A DNA stretch of 64,000 bases from Variovorax sp. RA8 (GTDB lineage Bacteria; Pseudomonadota; Gammaproteobacteria; Burkholderiales; Burkholderiaceae_C), in assembly GCF_901827175.1 (NCBI RefSeq), contig NZ_LR594662.1, positions 4,588,001 to 4,652,000 on the forward strand. The letters run 5' to 3'. Made by a program: the position numbers and the translations under genes. Positions 1 through 10,605 of this stretch are shown piece after piece. The notes under the pieces are model-generated. The model did not search any database and was not told where the DNA came from. It worked only from the letters and a program-made list of their open reading frames with translations. The first letter of the stretch is position 1; each line of letters opens with the position of its first letter.

Positions 1-194
1 CGTGTGCCGGTCAGGCGCGCGGGGATGATCTTGCCGTTCTCGCTGATGAAATCACGCAGGGTGTCGATGTCCTTGTAGTCGATCTCTTCGACACCGGCAA
101 CAGTAAAGCGGCAGAAGCGCTTGCGCTTGAACAGCAGCGATTGGGTGTTGCGCTTCGGACGCTTGTCCTTGTTGAACTTCTTGAACGTGGCCAT
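1..194 (-). CDS. rpsR: 30S ribosomal protein S18 (3' part outside window)
   Basis: Small basic protein of the 30S platform that binds next to S6. The visible N-terminal part begins [20 protein letters not shown] and continues through the conserved KRKRFCRFT and [27 protein letters not shown] stretches typical of bacterial S18. The ATG is at 192-194 on the complement. The gene runs off the left edge, so the last residues are missing. It lies 18 bases downstream of priB and behind rpsF, the standard rpsF-priB-rpsR order, and is presumably co-transcribed with them; rplI would be expected just outside the window. Confidence 0.95.
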   Translation of the reverse strand, partial: MATFKKFNKDKRPKRNTQSLLFKRKRFCRFTVAGVEEIDYKDIDTLRDFISENGKIIPARLTGT

Positions 195-212
195 TGTGGG
201 ACCTCTCGAAAA

Positions 213-515
213 TTAATCTTGCTGAAAATCCTGGATGTGCAGCACTGGGTGCTTGCCGTTGCGCGGTGTGGCAAGGAAGCCCTGGAAACGCCAGAGACTT
301 CCCAATGCCTGCCTCGCGAGCCGCTCGGCCACCGCGCCGAACGCAACGGCCTTGAGGGCCGCCCTGACCTGCCGGGGCTGGGCCGCTTCGGTCATCGTCG
401 ACTCGTGTTCGAGCCGCAAATCGATGGCGGGCAGGCCGGCAGGCGTGAAACGCAAGGCACCGAGCTCGGCGACGCAGGCAGTCAGCACCAGCTGATTGAC
501 TGCGGCAGTGCTCAC
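213..515 (-). CDS. priB: Primosomal replication protein N (PriB)
   Basis: Single-stranded-DNA-binding OB-fold protein that helps PriA reload the replicative helicase at stalled forks. The 100-residue length and the position between rpsF and rpsR are diagnostic. The sequence has the PriB-like start NQLVLTACVAELGALRFTPAG and the pattern GLPAIDLRLEHES. Translation appears to begin at a GTG codon (513-515), 4 bases after the rpsF stop, so the two are probably translationally coupled. Sequence conservation is modest, as is usual for betaproteobacterial PriB, and the call leans partly on synteny. Confidence 0.88.
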   Translation of the reverse strand: MSTAAVNQLVLTACVAELGALRFTPAGLPAIDLRLEHESTMTEAAQPRQVRAALKAVAFGAVAERLARQALGSLWRFQGFLATPRNGKHPVLHIQDFQQD

Positions 516-519
516 GCCA

Positions 520-894
520 TCAGTTGTTGTTGGCGGCGTACTCGGCCTGCTGGGCCTTGCGGGCTTCTTCGCGCTCTACCGTCTTCATCATTGACGAGGG
601 GCCGGTCTCCGCCTTCTTCTTGACGACAGTGAGGTGGCGCAGAACGGCGTCGTTGAACTTGAAGGCATGCTCCAGCTCGGCCATCACGGCCTGCTCGGCC
701 TCGATGTTCACGCAGAGGTAGTGCGCCTTGTTGAGCTTGTTGATCTGGTAGGCCAGCTGGCGACGTCCCCAGTCCTCGACCCGATGGACCTTGCCGCCGC
801 CGGCAGTAATCATGCCCTTGTAGCGCTCCAGCATGGCCGGAACTTGCTCGCTTTGATCCGGATGGATCAACAGAATGATTTCATAGTGACGCAT
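520..894 (-). CDS. rpsF: 30S ribosomal protein S6
   Basis: Component of the 30S platform that pairs with S18. The 124-residue product starts [19 protein letters not shown], the conserved first beta strand of S6, and contains [19 protein letters not shown], its signature region. The tail after about residue 100 is lysine/glutamate rich and low in complexity, as in other Burkholderiales. It is the first gene of the rpsF-priB-rpsR operon; the 126-base gap upstream should hold the promoter, but I find no strong hexamer pair there. Confidence 0.97.
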   Translation of the reverse strand: MRHYEIILLIHPDQSEQVPAMLERYKGMITAGGGKVHRVEDWGRRQLAYQINKLNKAHYLCVNIEAEQAVMAELEHAFKFNDAVLRHLTVVKKKAETGPSSMMKTVEREEARKAQQAEYAANNN

Positions 895-1020
895 GGCACT
901 CCTTGTGGATCTTCCGTGGAAGGGATAAAGCCACCCGCAGCGTCAGTCGCAGTGTGGCAAGGCAAAGCCGGCTATTGTAGCAGGCCATCGCCGTCCTGGA
1001 GTGTTTCGGCGCGGCCGACC

Positions 1021-1551
1021 TCAGATGCCCAGCGCGCGATCCAGCGCCACGGCCTTGTCCGCCCCCACGGCGGCGCGGATCTTTGGCGCCAGGGCAAGCA
1101 GGTCCTCGTAGGTCGAGCTGCCTTCGACCGACAGGTTCAATCTGAAACCGCGCAAGCCGAGGCTGCCGGTGAGTTGCGTCGCAATTGGATAGGCGTCCTT
1201 GTAGCGCTGCTGGCTCGAACGCTCCAATAGGGCCACGGATGAGGCAGAGATCTCCGGCTGCGATTGCAGGGCTGGCATGTCCACGGCCTGTGTCAGAGCG
1301 GGCGCAGGAGTCAGCGGCATCGCTACCGTCCCGGCATTGGCTGCGTCGGCCGAGCCCCCCACTCGCCCGAGCAGGCCGAGCTCGACCATCTGGTCGATGT
1401 CCGCGCGTGCAATCCCCATGCCGGCCTCGAGCACCTCACTCACTGAACGCTTGCCGTCAAACAGGATGAAGGCGGAGCGCTGACGCGGTGTGAGCCGGAC
1501 CGAGCGATCCTTGAACACCTGCTGGCCGGCTTCTGTCTTGACAAGAATCAT
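1021..1551 (-). CDS. Uncharacterised protein with possible winged-helix N-terminus
   Basis: I do not recognise the family with certainty. From the ATG at 1551 the product is 176 residues, starting MILVKTEAGQQVFKDRSVRL. Residues about 20-70 (LTPRQRSAFILFDGKRSVSE onward) read like a small winged-helix or degenerate regulatory domain. A proline/alanine-rich linker follows, then a helical C-terminus starting about residue 110. No signal peptide or membrane segment is visible. An upstream in-frame ATG at 1650 (MSNLAPSGRQSPRG) is possible and the frame stays open to 1761; I chose 1551 because conserved-looking sequence starts there. It stands alone between rpsF and ppsA on the same strand. Confidence 0.6.
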   Translation of the reverse strand: MILVKTEAGQQVFKDRSVRLTPRQRSAFILFDGKRSVSEVLEAGMGIARADIDQMVELGLLGRVGGSADAANAGTVAMPLTPAPALTQAVDMPALQSQPEISASSVALLERSSQQRYKDAYPIATQLTGSLGLRGFRLNLSVEGSSTYEDLLALAPKIRAAVGADKAVALDRALGI

Positions 1552-1769
1552 GGCGTCCTCATGCGAAATCAGGGCGCTCTCAGGCTCAAAGCGGCCCTTG
1601 TCGAACAATCCCCGGGGTGACTGCCTCCCACTGGGCGCCAAGTTTGACATCAAAGAAGCATTCGCTTGCAATCCGCTTAAGCTGACAGCGAAATTACAGC
1701 CTCGAGCTGTGACGAAAGTTGTAATGCGGCGGGACAAGACCAGCCCCGCCGCGCCCTTCAACGGCCGAA

Positions 1770-4163
<2,394 letters not shown>

Positions 4164-4354
4164 GGGAAAGCTCCAGAAGTTGAAACCGGGGCAACATGCA
4201 GGCGGCGCGGCGCGATCGTTCTGATTGCTCTGGGCGCAGTGGCGATGTGCATGGATGAAAGCATTGGGGCGGGAGCGGACGGCCGCATTCCCGATAATGG
4301 GCCGGATTGTAGGCGCCGAGTGGGTCGGCGCGCCGCAGGACAAGGCCGCCAAGC

Positions 4355-5176
4355 ATGCACACACGCACCGTATTCTTCGTCTCCGACGGCACCGGCATTA
4401 CCGCTGAAACCTTCGGCAACGCCGTCCTGGCCCAGTTCGAGATCAAGCCTCGCCATGTGCGGCTGCCCTTCACCGATACGGTGGACAAGGCGCACCAGGC
4501 GGTGCGGCGGATCAACCACACGGCCGAGGTGGAGGGGTTGCGGCCGATCGTCTTCACGACGCTGGCGAACATGGACGTGCTGGAGGTCATCGAGACCGGC
4601 TGCAAGGGCATGCTGCTCGACATGTTCGGCACCTTCGTGCGGCCCCTCGAGATCGAGTTGGCGATGAAGTCCAACCACCGCATCGGCCGCTTCAGCGACG
4701 TCAGCAAGAGCAAAGAATACAACGCCCGCATCCAGGCCATCGACTTCAGCCTGGCGCACGATGATGGCCAGAGCAACCGGGACCTCGAAAATGCCGACGT
4801 GATCCTGATCGGCGTCAGTCGCAGCGGCAAGACACCCACCTCGCTCTACTTGGCGATGCAGCACGGCCTGAAGGCGGCCAACTATCCGTTGATTCCCGAG
4901 GACTTCGAGCGCCGGCAGCTGCCGCCAGCGCTGATGCCGCATCGCAAGAAAATTTTCGGGCTCACGATCCAGCCCGAGCGCTTGAGCGAAATCCGCAACG
5001 AGCGACGGCCGAACTCGCGCTACGCCAGCATCGAGAACTGCAGGCACGAGGTGAGCGAGGCCGAAGCCATGATGCGCCGGGCCGGCATCCGATGGCTGTC
5101 GACCACCACCAAGTCGATCGAAGAGATCGCGACGACCATCCTGCAGGAACTGAGGCCCGAGCGGCTGACCTACTGA
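4355..5176 (+). CDS. ppsR: PEP synthase regulatory kinase/phosphorylase
   Basis: Bifunctional DUF299 enzyme that inactivates PEP synthase by ADP-dependent threonine phosphorylation and reactivates it by Pi-dependent dephosphorylation. The 273-residue product begins [20 protein letters not shown], the conserved start of the family, and carries the P-loop-like GVSRSGKT at residues 153-160. Divergent placement against ppsA is the usual arrangement and supports the assignment. No membrane segment is seen, so it should be cytosolic. Confidence 0.96.
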   Translation: MHTRTVFFVSDGTGITAETFGNAVLAQFEIKPRHVRLPFTDTVDKAHQAVRRINHTAEVEGLRPIVFTTLANMDVLEVIETGCKGMLLDMFGTFVRPLEIELAMKSNHRIGRFSDVSKSKEYNARIQAIDFSLAHDDGQSNRDLENADVILIGVSRSGKTPTSLYLAMQHGLKAANYPLIPEDFERRQLPPALMPHRKKIFGLTIQPERLSEIRNERRPNSRYASIENCRHEVSEAEAMMRRAGIRWLSTTTKSIEEIATTILQELRPERLTY

Positions 5177-5240
5177 ACGACGGACGCACCGGCCGCGCCT
5201 GCTGATGCAGGGTCGCGAGCCTCGTGCGTCGAGCCGGTTG

Positions 5241-6830
5241 CTAAGCCATCGCTTCGGCGGTTGCGGCTTTTTCTGCCGGCGCCGAAGTACGGATCAGGTG
5301 GTCGAAGGCACTGAGCGCTGCCTTCGCGCCGTCGCCGGCCGCGATGATGATCTGCTTGAACGGCACCGTCGTCGCATCGCCCGCCGCGAAGACGCCAGGC
5401 ACCGAGGTCTGCCCCTTCGCGTCGACCACGATCTCGCCGTGCTTCGAGAGTTCGAGCGTACCCTTCAGCCAATCGGTGTTGGGCACGAGGCCGATTTGCA
5501 CGAACACCCCTTCCAGCGGCACCCGGCGGGTCTCTTCCGTCACGCGGTCCTTGTAGATCAGGCCGTTGACCTTCTGCTGGTCGCCGGTGATCTCGGTGGT
5601 CCGGGCGTTCGTGATGATCTCGACGTTGGCAAGGCTCTTGAGCTTGCGCTGCAGCACCGCGTCGGCACGCAGCTGGGTGTCGTATTCGATCAGCGTGACA
5701 TGCCCGACGATGCCCGCCAGATCGATCGCGGCCTCGACGCCCGAGTTGCCGCCGCCGATCACCGCAACACGCTTGCCCTTGAAGAGCGGTCCGTCGCAGT
5801 GCGGGCAATAGGCCACGCCCTTGTTCTTGTACTCCTGCTCGCCCGGCACGTTGATGTTGCGCCAACGTGCCCCAGTCGAGATCACGACCGAGCGACTCTT
5901 GAGCGAGGCACCGCTCTCGAGCTTGATCTCGATCAGGTCCTTGCCGGGCACCAGCGCCGAGGCACGCTGGAGATTCATGATGTCGACGTCGTAGTGACGC
6001 ACATGCTCTTCCAGCGCCAGCGCGAAGCGGGGGCCCTCGGTTTCCTTGATCGAGATGAAGTTCTCGATGCCCAGTGTGTCGAGCACCTGGCCGCCGAAGC
6101 GCTCTGACGCAACGCCCGTTCGGATGCCCTTGCGCGCGGCGTAGACGGCCGCCGCTGCGCCGGCGGGGCCGCCACCGACGATCAGGACGTCGAAGGGGTC
6201 CTTGCCGGCGATCTTCTTCGCCTCGCGCTCGACGCCACTGGTGTCGATCTTGGCGAGAATCTCTTCCAGGCTCATGCGGCCCTGGCCGAACTCGGTGCCG
6301 TTCAGGAAGACGGTGGGGACGGCCATGACCTGGCGTTCCTTCACCTCGTCCTGGAACAGGGAGCCGTCGATCATCGTGGTCTTGATGCGCGGGTTCTGCA
6401 CTGCCATCAGGTTGAGCGCCTGCACCACGTCCGGGCAGTTGTGGCAGGTGAGCGAGATATAGATCTCGAACTCGAAGTCGCCGTCCAGCGCACGGATCTG
6501 CTCAAGCACGGCCTGCTCCACCTTGGGCGGGTAGCCGCCGACCTGGAGCAGCGCCAGGATGAGCGAGGTGAACTCGTGGCCCATTGGCAGGCCGGCGAAA
6601 CGGGGGCCGTGGCTCTGGCTGGGCCGGTTGATGGAGAACGAGGGCTTGCGATGGTTGTCGTCGCGGCTCTCGATGACCTTCACCAGCGACGACGACTCCG
6701 CCACGTCCTTCAGTAGCGACTGCAGGTCCATCGACGCCTTGCTGTCATCGAGCGAAGCGACGATTTCGACCGGTTGCGTGATGCGGTCGAGATAGCTTTT
6801 CAGTTGTGCTTTGGTGCCGGCGTCGAGCAT
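5241..6830 (-). CDS. ahpF: Alkyl hydroperoxide reductase subunit F
   Basis: Flavoprotein disulfide reductase that passes electrons from NAD(P)H to AhpC. The 529 residues carry the full architecture. An N-terminal tandem thioredoxin-fold domain has the active CxxC at C129/C132 (TCHNC). FAD binding follows at [10 protein letters not shown] (219 onward), the second redox pair at C342/C345 (CPHCDGP), and the NAD(P) motif [10 protein letters not shown] at 359. Both disulfide centres are intact. It lies 84 bases downstream of ahpC on the same strand; a strong hairpin in that gap may set the ratio between the two proteins. Confidence 0.97.
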   Translation of the reverse strand: MLDAGTKAQLKSYLDRITQPVEIVASLDDSKASMDLQSLLKDVAESSSLVKVIESRDDNHRKPSFSINRPSQSHGPRFAGLPMGHEFTSLILALLQVGGYPPKVEQAVLEQIRALDGDFEFEIYISLTCHNCPDVVQALNLMAVQNPRIKTTMIDGSLFQDEVKERQVMAVPTVFLNGTEFGQGRMSLEEILAKIDTSGVEREAKKIAGKDPFDVLIVGGGPAGAAAAVYAARKGIRTGVASERFGGQVLDTLGIENFISIKETEGPRFALALEEHVRHYDVDIMNLQRASALVPGKDLIEIKLESGASLKSRSVVISTGARWRNINVPGEQEYKNKGVAYCPHCDGPLFKGKRVAVIGGGNSGVEAAIDLAGIVGHVTLIEYDTQLRADAVLQRKLKSLANVEIITNARTTEITGDQQKVNGLIYKDRVTEETRRVPLEGVFVQIGLVPNTDWLKGTLELSKHGEIVVDAKGQTSVPGVFAAGDATTVPFKQIIIAAGDGAKAALSAFDHLIRTSAPAEKAATAEAMA

Positions 6831-6870
6831 GGTGAACTCACCTCTATGAAATCGGAAGACAGAAATGGAA

Positions 6871-6898
6871 AGGCCCGGGTGCGAATGCGCCCGGGCCT
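6871..6898 (-). promoter_or_regulatory. Hairpin between ahpC and ahpF
   Basis: Perfect 9-bp GC stem: AGGCCCGGG at 6871-6879 and its complement CCCGGGCCT at 6890-6898, with a 10-base loop. It sits in the 84-base ahpC-ahpF gap and has no T-run. This suggests an attenuator or mRNA-stabilising structure that would leave more ahpC than ahpF message; that role is inferred. Confidence 0.55.
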
Positions 6899-6914
6899 GG
6901 CGCGAACGGGCTGC

Positions 6915-7487
6915 TTAGATCTTGCCGACCAGGTCGAAGGAAGGCTTGAGCGTCTCGGCCCCCTCGGTCCACTTCGCCGGGCAGACTTCACCCGGATGGG
7001 CGGCGACGTACTGGGCAGCCTTCACACGACGCAGCAATTCGGCGGCGTCGCGGCCGATGCCGTTGTCGTGCACCTCGACGGTCTTGATCTTGCCCTCGGG
7101 ATCGATCACGAAGGTGCCGCGATAGGCAAGGCCGGCGTCTTCGCCTTCCTCGATCAGGACCTGGAAGGCGCGTGCGAGCTGCTGGCTGGGGTCGCCGATC
7201 AAGGGGTACTTCACCTTGGCGATGGTGTCGGAGGTGTCATGCCAGGCCTTGTGGGTGAAGTGGGTGTCGGTCGACACGCCGTAGATCTCGACGCCGAGCT
7301 TCTGGAATTCGGCGTAGTGGTCGGCCAGGTCGCCGAGTTCGGTCGGGCACACGAAGGTGAAGTCGGCCGGATAGAAGACGACGACGGACCACTTGCCCTT
7401 GAAGCTCTCGTTGCTGACCGGGACAAACTTGCCATTGTGATAAGCGGTGGCCTTGAACGGGACGATTTCGGTGTTGATCAGGGACAT
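6915..7487 (-). CDS. ahpC: Alkyl hydroperoxide reductase subunit C (peroxiredoxin)
   Basis: Typical 2-Cys peroxiredoxin that reduces H2O2, organic peroxides and peroxynitrite in the cytosol. The 190-residue product begins [20 protein letters not shown]. The peroxidatic cysteine is C47 in DFTFVCPTE and the resolving cysteine C169 in GEVCPAKW; the GGLG-type and C-terminal regions are typical of the AhpC subfamily that uses AhpF. It is first in an ahpC-ahpF transcription unit. Upstream, a TATACT -10 element on the minus strand (7529-7534) abuts an OxyR-like site at 7556-7592, so peroxide induction through OxyR is likely. Confidence 0.98.
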   Translation of the reverse strand: MSLINTEIVPFKATAYHNGKFVPVSNESFKGKWSVVVFYPADFTFVCPTELGDLADHYAEFQKLGVEIYGVSTDTHFTHKAWHDTSDTIAKVKYPLIGDPSQQLARAFQVLIEEGEDAGLAYRGTFVIDPEGKIKTVEVHDNGIGRDAAELLRRVKAAQYVAAHPGEVCPAKWTEGAETLKPSFDLVGKI

Positions 7488-7555
7488 GTACAGGTTCCTA
7501 GGTGAGACAGATGAAAAAGCGAGCCCTCAGTATAACTAATGATTCGAATAAGTTG

Positions 7556-7592
7556 ATAGCAATGAGCTATGGAAAATATTGCGGTGCACTAT
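7556..7592 (-). promoter_or_regulatory. OxyR-binding site upstream of ahpC
   Basis: Four tetranucleotides spaced by exactly 7 bases: ATAG (7556-7559), CTAT (7567-7570), ATTG (7578-7581), CTAT (7589-7592). This matches the OxyR consensus ATAG-N7-CTAT-N7-ATAG-N7-CTAT at 15 of 16 positions. The near edge lies about 21 bases upstream of a TATACT -10 box for ahpC (7529-7534, minus strand). That is the spacing of an OxyR-activated promoter lacking a good -35. The divergent bfr gene starts 134 bases on the other side and could also respond. Confidence 0.85.
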
Positions 7593-7726
7593 GAGTCGGT
7601 GTGGCACCCGGTCAATGCGAACACCTATCAGCCTCACCCGCATGCAGACCGCTGCAACGTGGGCTCTCTTGCCTCCGCTTGCGCGCCGCTCACACAATCG
7701 ATGCTTTCAAGAACAAGGAACAAACC

Positions 7727-8203
7727 ATGAAGGGCGATCCTCAAGTCATCGACCATCTGCAGGCGCAGCTGAAGAACGAACTGACCGCGATCAATCAGTA
7801 TTTCCTGCACTACCGCATGCTCAAGCACTGGGGCTTGGACAAGCTGGCCAAGAAAGAATACGAAGAATCCATCGGCGAGATGAAGCATGCAGACAAGATC
7901 ATGGATCGCATCTTCATGCTGGACGGGCTGCCGAACCTGCAAGACCTGGCCAAGCTCCGTGTGGGCGAGGACGTCCCCGAAATCCTGCAGTGCGACCTGG
8001 CTTCCGAGATGGGCGCTCAGGCCACCATCAAGGACGGCATCGCCCACTGCGAGGCGGTTCGCGACTATGTCTCACGTGATCTCCTGCAAGGGATCCTGGA
8101 CGACACCGAAGAGCACATCGACTTCCTCGAGACCCAGCTCGATCTGGTCGGCAAGGTCGGCCTGCAGAACTACCTTCAGTCACAGATGGGCGAGGTCCAG
8201 TAG
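7727..8203 (+). CDS. bfr: Bacterioferritin
   Basis: 24-mer iron-storage protein. The 158 residues align end to end with E. coli Bfr without gaps. The haem ligand M52 is present (EMKHADK), as are ferroxidase ligands E18, E51, H54, E94 and H130. The position of the sixth ligand, E127 in E. coli, is threonine here (sequence DDTEEH), with glutamates at 128 and 129. The ATG at 7727 is chosen because MKGDPQVIDHL is the family start, although the frame opens upstream. It is followed by a strong terminator and then bfd, whose product releases iron from Bfr. Confidence 0.96.
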   Translation: MKGDPQVIDHLQAQLKNELTAINQYFLHYRMLKHWGLDKLAKKEYEESIGEMKHADKIMDRIFMLDGLPNLQDLAKLRVGEDVPEILQCDLASEMGAQATIKDGIAHCEAVRDYVSRDLLQGILDDTEEHIDFLETQLDLVGKVGLQNYLQSQMGEVQ

Positions 8204-8225
8204 GACAGTTCACCACCTCAATCCG

Positions 8226-8255
8226 GCGGGGCCCACAGGGGCCCCGCTTTTTTTT
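8226..8255 (+). terminator. Rho-independent terminator after bfr
   Basis: GC-rich stem (GCGGGGCCC at 8226-8234 paired with GGGCCCCGC at 8239-8247, short loop) followed by eight T residues at 8248-8255, 22 bases after the bfr stop. This separates bfr transcription from the bfd-tonB region. Confidence 0.93.
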
Positions 8256-8282
8256 GGCCATCCCGGCCCTCATAGTTATTGC

Positions 8283-8303
8283 AAATGCGAGGAATTCGTA
8301 TTT
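8283..8303 (+). promoter_or_regulatory. Fur-box-like palindrome upstream of bfd
   Basis: Imperfect inverted repeat: AAATGCGA on the left (8283-8290) and TTCGTATTT on the right (8295-8303). It is followed immediately by the -10-like TATAAT (8304-8309). It lies 47 bases before the bfd ATG. The AT-rich dyad at a promoter of an iron-release gene suggests a Fur operator of a divergent betaproteobacterial type; binding is inferred. Confidence 0.55.
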
Positions 8304-8350
8304 ATAATCGTGTCTCCTACCAACAGCCAGCCAGACTGCCGCCCACCGCC

Positions 8351-8623
8351 ATGATCGTTTGCGTATGTCGCCGAGTGTCTGACCGTGAGATCGCGCGCCA
8401 CGTGCGGGCCGGGATGACTTTCGACGAAGTGCAATTCGAACTCGGCGTCGCCACCCAGTGCGGCCAATGCGAGAGCTGCGCACGCGACGTAGTCGCACAG
8501 TGCAGCGCCTCCCACCCGATCGCCGCGCTCAACCGCGAATCGGAAACGAGTTCGATCCAGCTTGCCAGCGCCATCACGGAAAGCAGGATATGGAACTCTT
8601 CTCGGCCCTCGGCATCAGCCTGA
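8351..8623 (+). CDS. bfd: Bacterioferritin-associated ferredoxin
   Basis: Small [2Fe-2S] protein that docks on bacterioferritin and reduces its ferric core so iron can leave. The 90-residue product starts MIVCVCRRVSDREIARHVRA. Cluster ligands are C4, C6, C37 and C40 in the Bfd pattern C-x-C-x30-C-x2-C, with one extra cysteine at 43. After about residue 55 the tail is longer than the usual 64-73 residue Bfd and has no recognisable domain. It sits between bfr and tonB behind a Fur-like site, so iron-starvation induction is expected. Confidence 0.93.
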   Translation: MIVCVCRRVSDREIARHVRAGMTFDEVQFELGVATQCGQCESCARDVVAQCSASHPIAALNRESETSSIQLASAITESRIWNSSRPSASA

Positions 8624-8724
8624 TCATCGTCAGCGGCTCCGCCTGGTGGATTTTTCATAGGTAACAGCCAGCGGTTTGCCGCACCCGGCGCCTTGGACGG
8701 TGTCCGGCACATGAATGTTCGATC

Positions 8725-9414
8725 GTGTCTGACCGCTTCTCCCCGTCGCCTCCTTCCGTTCTGGGCCTTTCACGCAATGCGCTCATCGCAGGCAGCGTCG
8801 TTCTGTTCCATGTTGCGGCGCTCTGGGCGTTGCAGAGCGGCCTGCTGCGGCGGGCCGCCGAGGTGGTCATACCGGTGGAGATCCTGAGCGAATTCATCGA
8901 GCCGCCCAAGCCGAAGGAAGTGCCTCCTCCTCCGCCGCCACCACCACCAAAGCCTCGGATCACAAAGGCGCCGCCCCCGCCGCGGCCCCAAGCGATTCGC
9001 GAGCCCAAACCCACGCCCGCGCCGAATGCCCCCGTCGGGACGGTCCAGCCTCCCCCGCCACCGGCCCCAATTGCGCCGCCTGCGCCGCCTGCGCCGCCTG
9101 CACCGCCCCCCGCTCCGCCGGCACCTCCCGCTGTGCAACTGCCTTCCGCGGATGCGGAGTACGCGCAAAGCTGCAAGCCCAACTACCCCGCCATGAGCAG
9201 GCGCCTCGGCGAGCAGGGCAAGGTCATTGTCAAGGTCGTCGTGGGCGCGGATGGTTTGCCCAAGCAGGTCGATATTCGCAAGTCCAGCGGTTTCGACCGC
9301 CTGGATGAGGCTGCAAGAGAGGCCATGCTGAGGTGCCGCTTCTCACCCGGCAAGGTCGGCGGCGTCGCGCAAACGATGTCCTACGACGCTCCTGTCAACT
9401 TCGTACTGAACTAA
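8725..9414 (+). CDS. tonB: TonB energy-transducing protein
   Basis: Periplasm-spanning protein that couples the inner-membrane proton gradient, through ExbBD, to outer-membrane iron or haem receptors. The 229 residues comprise a single N-terminal membrane anchor (about 18-38) and a long proline-rich periplasmic spacer (about 53-140). The C-terminal TonB domain contains YPAMSRRLGEQGKVIVKVVV and ends FDRLDEAA...APVNFVLN. The spacer has a run of nine consecutive prolines and repeated APPAPP units. The start appears to be GTG at 8725; no in-frame ATG is near. It is followed by exbB and exbD in the same direction. Confidence 0.95.
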   Translation: MSDRFSPSPPSVLGLSRNALIAGSVVLFHVAALWALQSGLLRRAAEVVIPVEILSEFIEPPKPKEVPPPPPPPPPKPRITKAPPPPRPQAIREPKPTPAPNAPVGTVQPPPPPAPIAPPAPPAPPAPPPAPPAPPAVQLPSADAEYAQSCKPNYPAMSRRLGEQGKVIVKVVVGADGLPKQVDIRKSSGFDRLDEAAREAMLRCRFSPGKVGGVAQTMSYDAPVNFVLN

Positions 9415-9433
9415 ATCTTCCCTTGGAGTGTTT

Positions 9434-10147
9434 ATGGATTCCCACTTTGGCCTGATGAACGTCTGGAACCAGGGCGACTTCGTCACCCGGGCCGTAGCCC
9501 TGCTTCTGATCGGCATGTCGCTCGCGTCATGGATCGTGATCCTGATCAAGGCGCTGGACATCATCCGATACAAGCGCCTCGCCAGGCATTCGCAGGACTT
9601 CTGGCACAGCGAAGACTTTGCCACCGCGCTGAACAAGCTCGGCAAGGATGACAGCAACCCCTTCCGCGCGCTGGCGCTGGAAGGTCGCGAGGCCGCGGCG
9701 CACCATCGCAATACCAAGGCGCATCTGCACGACGCGCTCGACGTCAGCGACTGGATCACCCGCGCGCTGCGCAACGGCATCGACGAATTCACCGCACGCC
9801 TGCAGACGGGCCTTGCCATCTTGGCCTCCGTCGGCTCGACGGCGCCGTTCATCGGGTTGTTCGGCACGGTGTGGGGCATCTATCACGCCCTGATGAGCAT
9901 CGGCTCGGCCGGTCAAGCCACCATCGACAAGGTGGCCGGGCCGATCGGCGAAGCACTGATCATGACAGCGCTGGGCTTGGCGGTCGCCATTCCCGCCGTG
10001 CTGGGCTACAACGCATTGGTCCGCGGCAACAAGTTCGTGCTGACCAAGCTCAACAGCTTCGCGCATGACCTGCATGCGTACTTTGTCACCGGCGCGCGGG
10101 TGCAAAGCGGCGTCGAGGCCACCGTGGTCCCGCTCAAGAAAAGTTGA
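9434..10147 (+). CDS. exbB: Biopolymer transport protein ExbB (MotA/TolQ/ExbB channel)
   Basis: Proton-channel subunit of the TonB-ExbB-ExbD motor. The 237-residue inner-membrane protein has three hydrophobic segments: about 18-38, 125-150 and 170-195. The family motif lies in LASVGSTAPFIGLFGTVWGI, with GEALIMTALGLAVAIPAVLG following. The ATG at 9434 has a GGAG site 5 bases upstream; the GTG six bases earlier is less likely. It lies 19 bases after tonB and 8 bases before exbD, which indicates one operon. Confidence 0.96.
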   Translation: MDSHFGLMNVWNQGDFVTRAVALLLIGMSLASWIVILIKALDIIRYKRLARHSQDFWHSEDFATALNKLGKDDSNPFRALALEGREAAAHHRNTKAHLHDALDVSDWITRALRNGIDEFTARLQTGLAILASVGSTAPFIGLFGTVWGIYHALMSIGSAGQATIDKVAGPIGEALIMTALGLAVAIPAVLGYNALVRGNKFVLTKLNSFAHDLHAYFVTGARVQSGVEATVVPLKKS

Positions 10148-10155
10148 GGAATACC

Positions 10156-10569
10156 ATGGCTTTTGGTACCCAGGACGAACCCGACGAGGTAATGAACGAG
10201 ATCAACATGACGCCGCTGGTCGACGTCATGCTGGTGCTCCTGATCATCTTCATCATCACTGTCCCCGTGATGAAGCATGCCGTGAACATCGATCTTCCCC
10301 GCGCCAGCAGCGAGCCGGAGCAGACCAAACCACAGAACATCCTGTTCACGGTGACGGCCGACGGCAGCTACTACTGGAACGAGCAGAAGATCGACGACAG
10401 CGAATTGAAGACGCGCCTGGCTGCCGAGGCCACCAAGGACCCGCAGCCCGAGCTGCACATCCGCGGCGACAAGGCGGTGCGCTACGAGCGCGTGGCGCAA
10501 GCCATGTCCGCGGCACGCGAAGCCGGCGTGCGCAAGATCGGCTTCATCACCGAACCCGAAGCCAAATAG
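10156..10569 (+). CDS. exbD: Biopolymer transport protein ExbD
   Basis: Inner-membrane partner of ExbB that supplies the proton-carrying aspartate of the motor. The 137-residue product has one N-terminal transmembrane helix in NMTPLVDVMLVLLIIFIITV, with the conserved Asp at residue 23, and a periplasmic domain ending AREAGVRKIGFITEPEAK. A GAGG ribosome-binding site precedes the ATG. It completes tonB-exbB-exbD; the next gene, hemP, has its own promoter. Confidence 0.97.
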   Translation: MAFGTQDEPDEVMNEINMTPLVDVMLVLLIIFIITVPVMKHAVNIDLPRASSEPEQTKPQNILFTVTADGSYYWNEQKIDDSELKTRLAAEATKDPQPELHIRGDKAVRYERVAQAMSAAREAGVRKIGFITEPEAK

Positions 10570-10605
10570 CGGCAGCGTGCGAGCGGGAAAAACTTATCGC
10601 GCCGA

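Noticed and set aside
9060..9130. Short tandem repeats in the tonB spacer (GCCGCCTGC units) as a possible CRISPR or satellite
   Set aside because: Units are in frame with proline/alanine codons, lack spacers and are explained by the proline-rich spacer of TonB.
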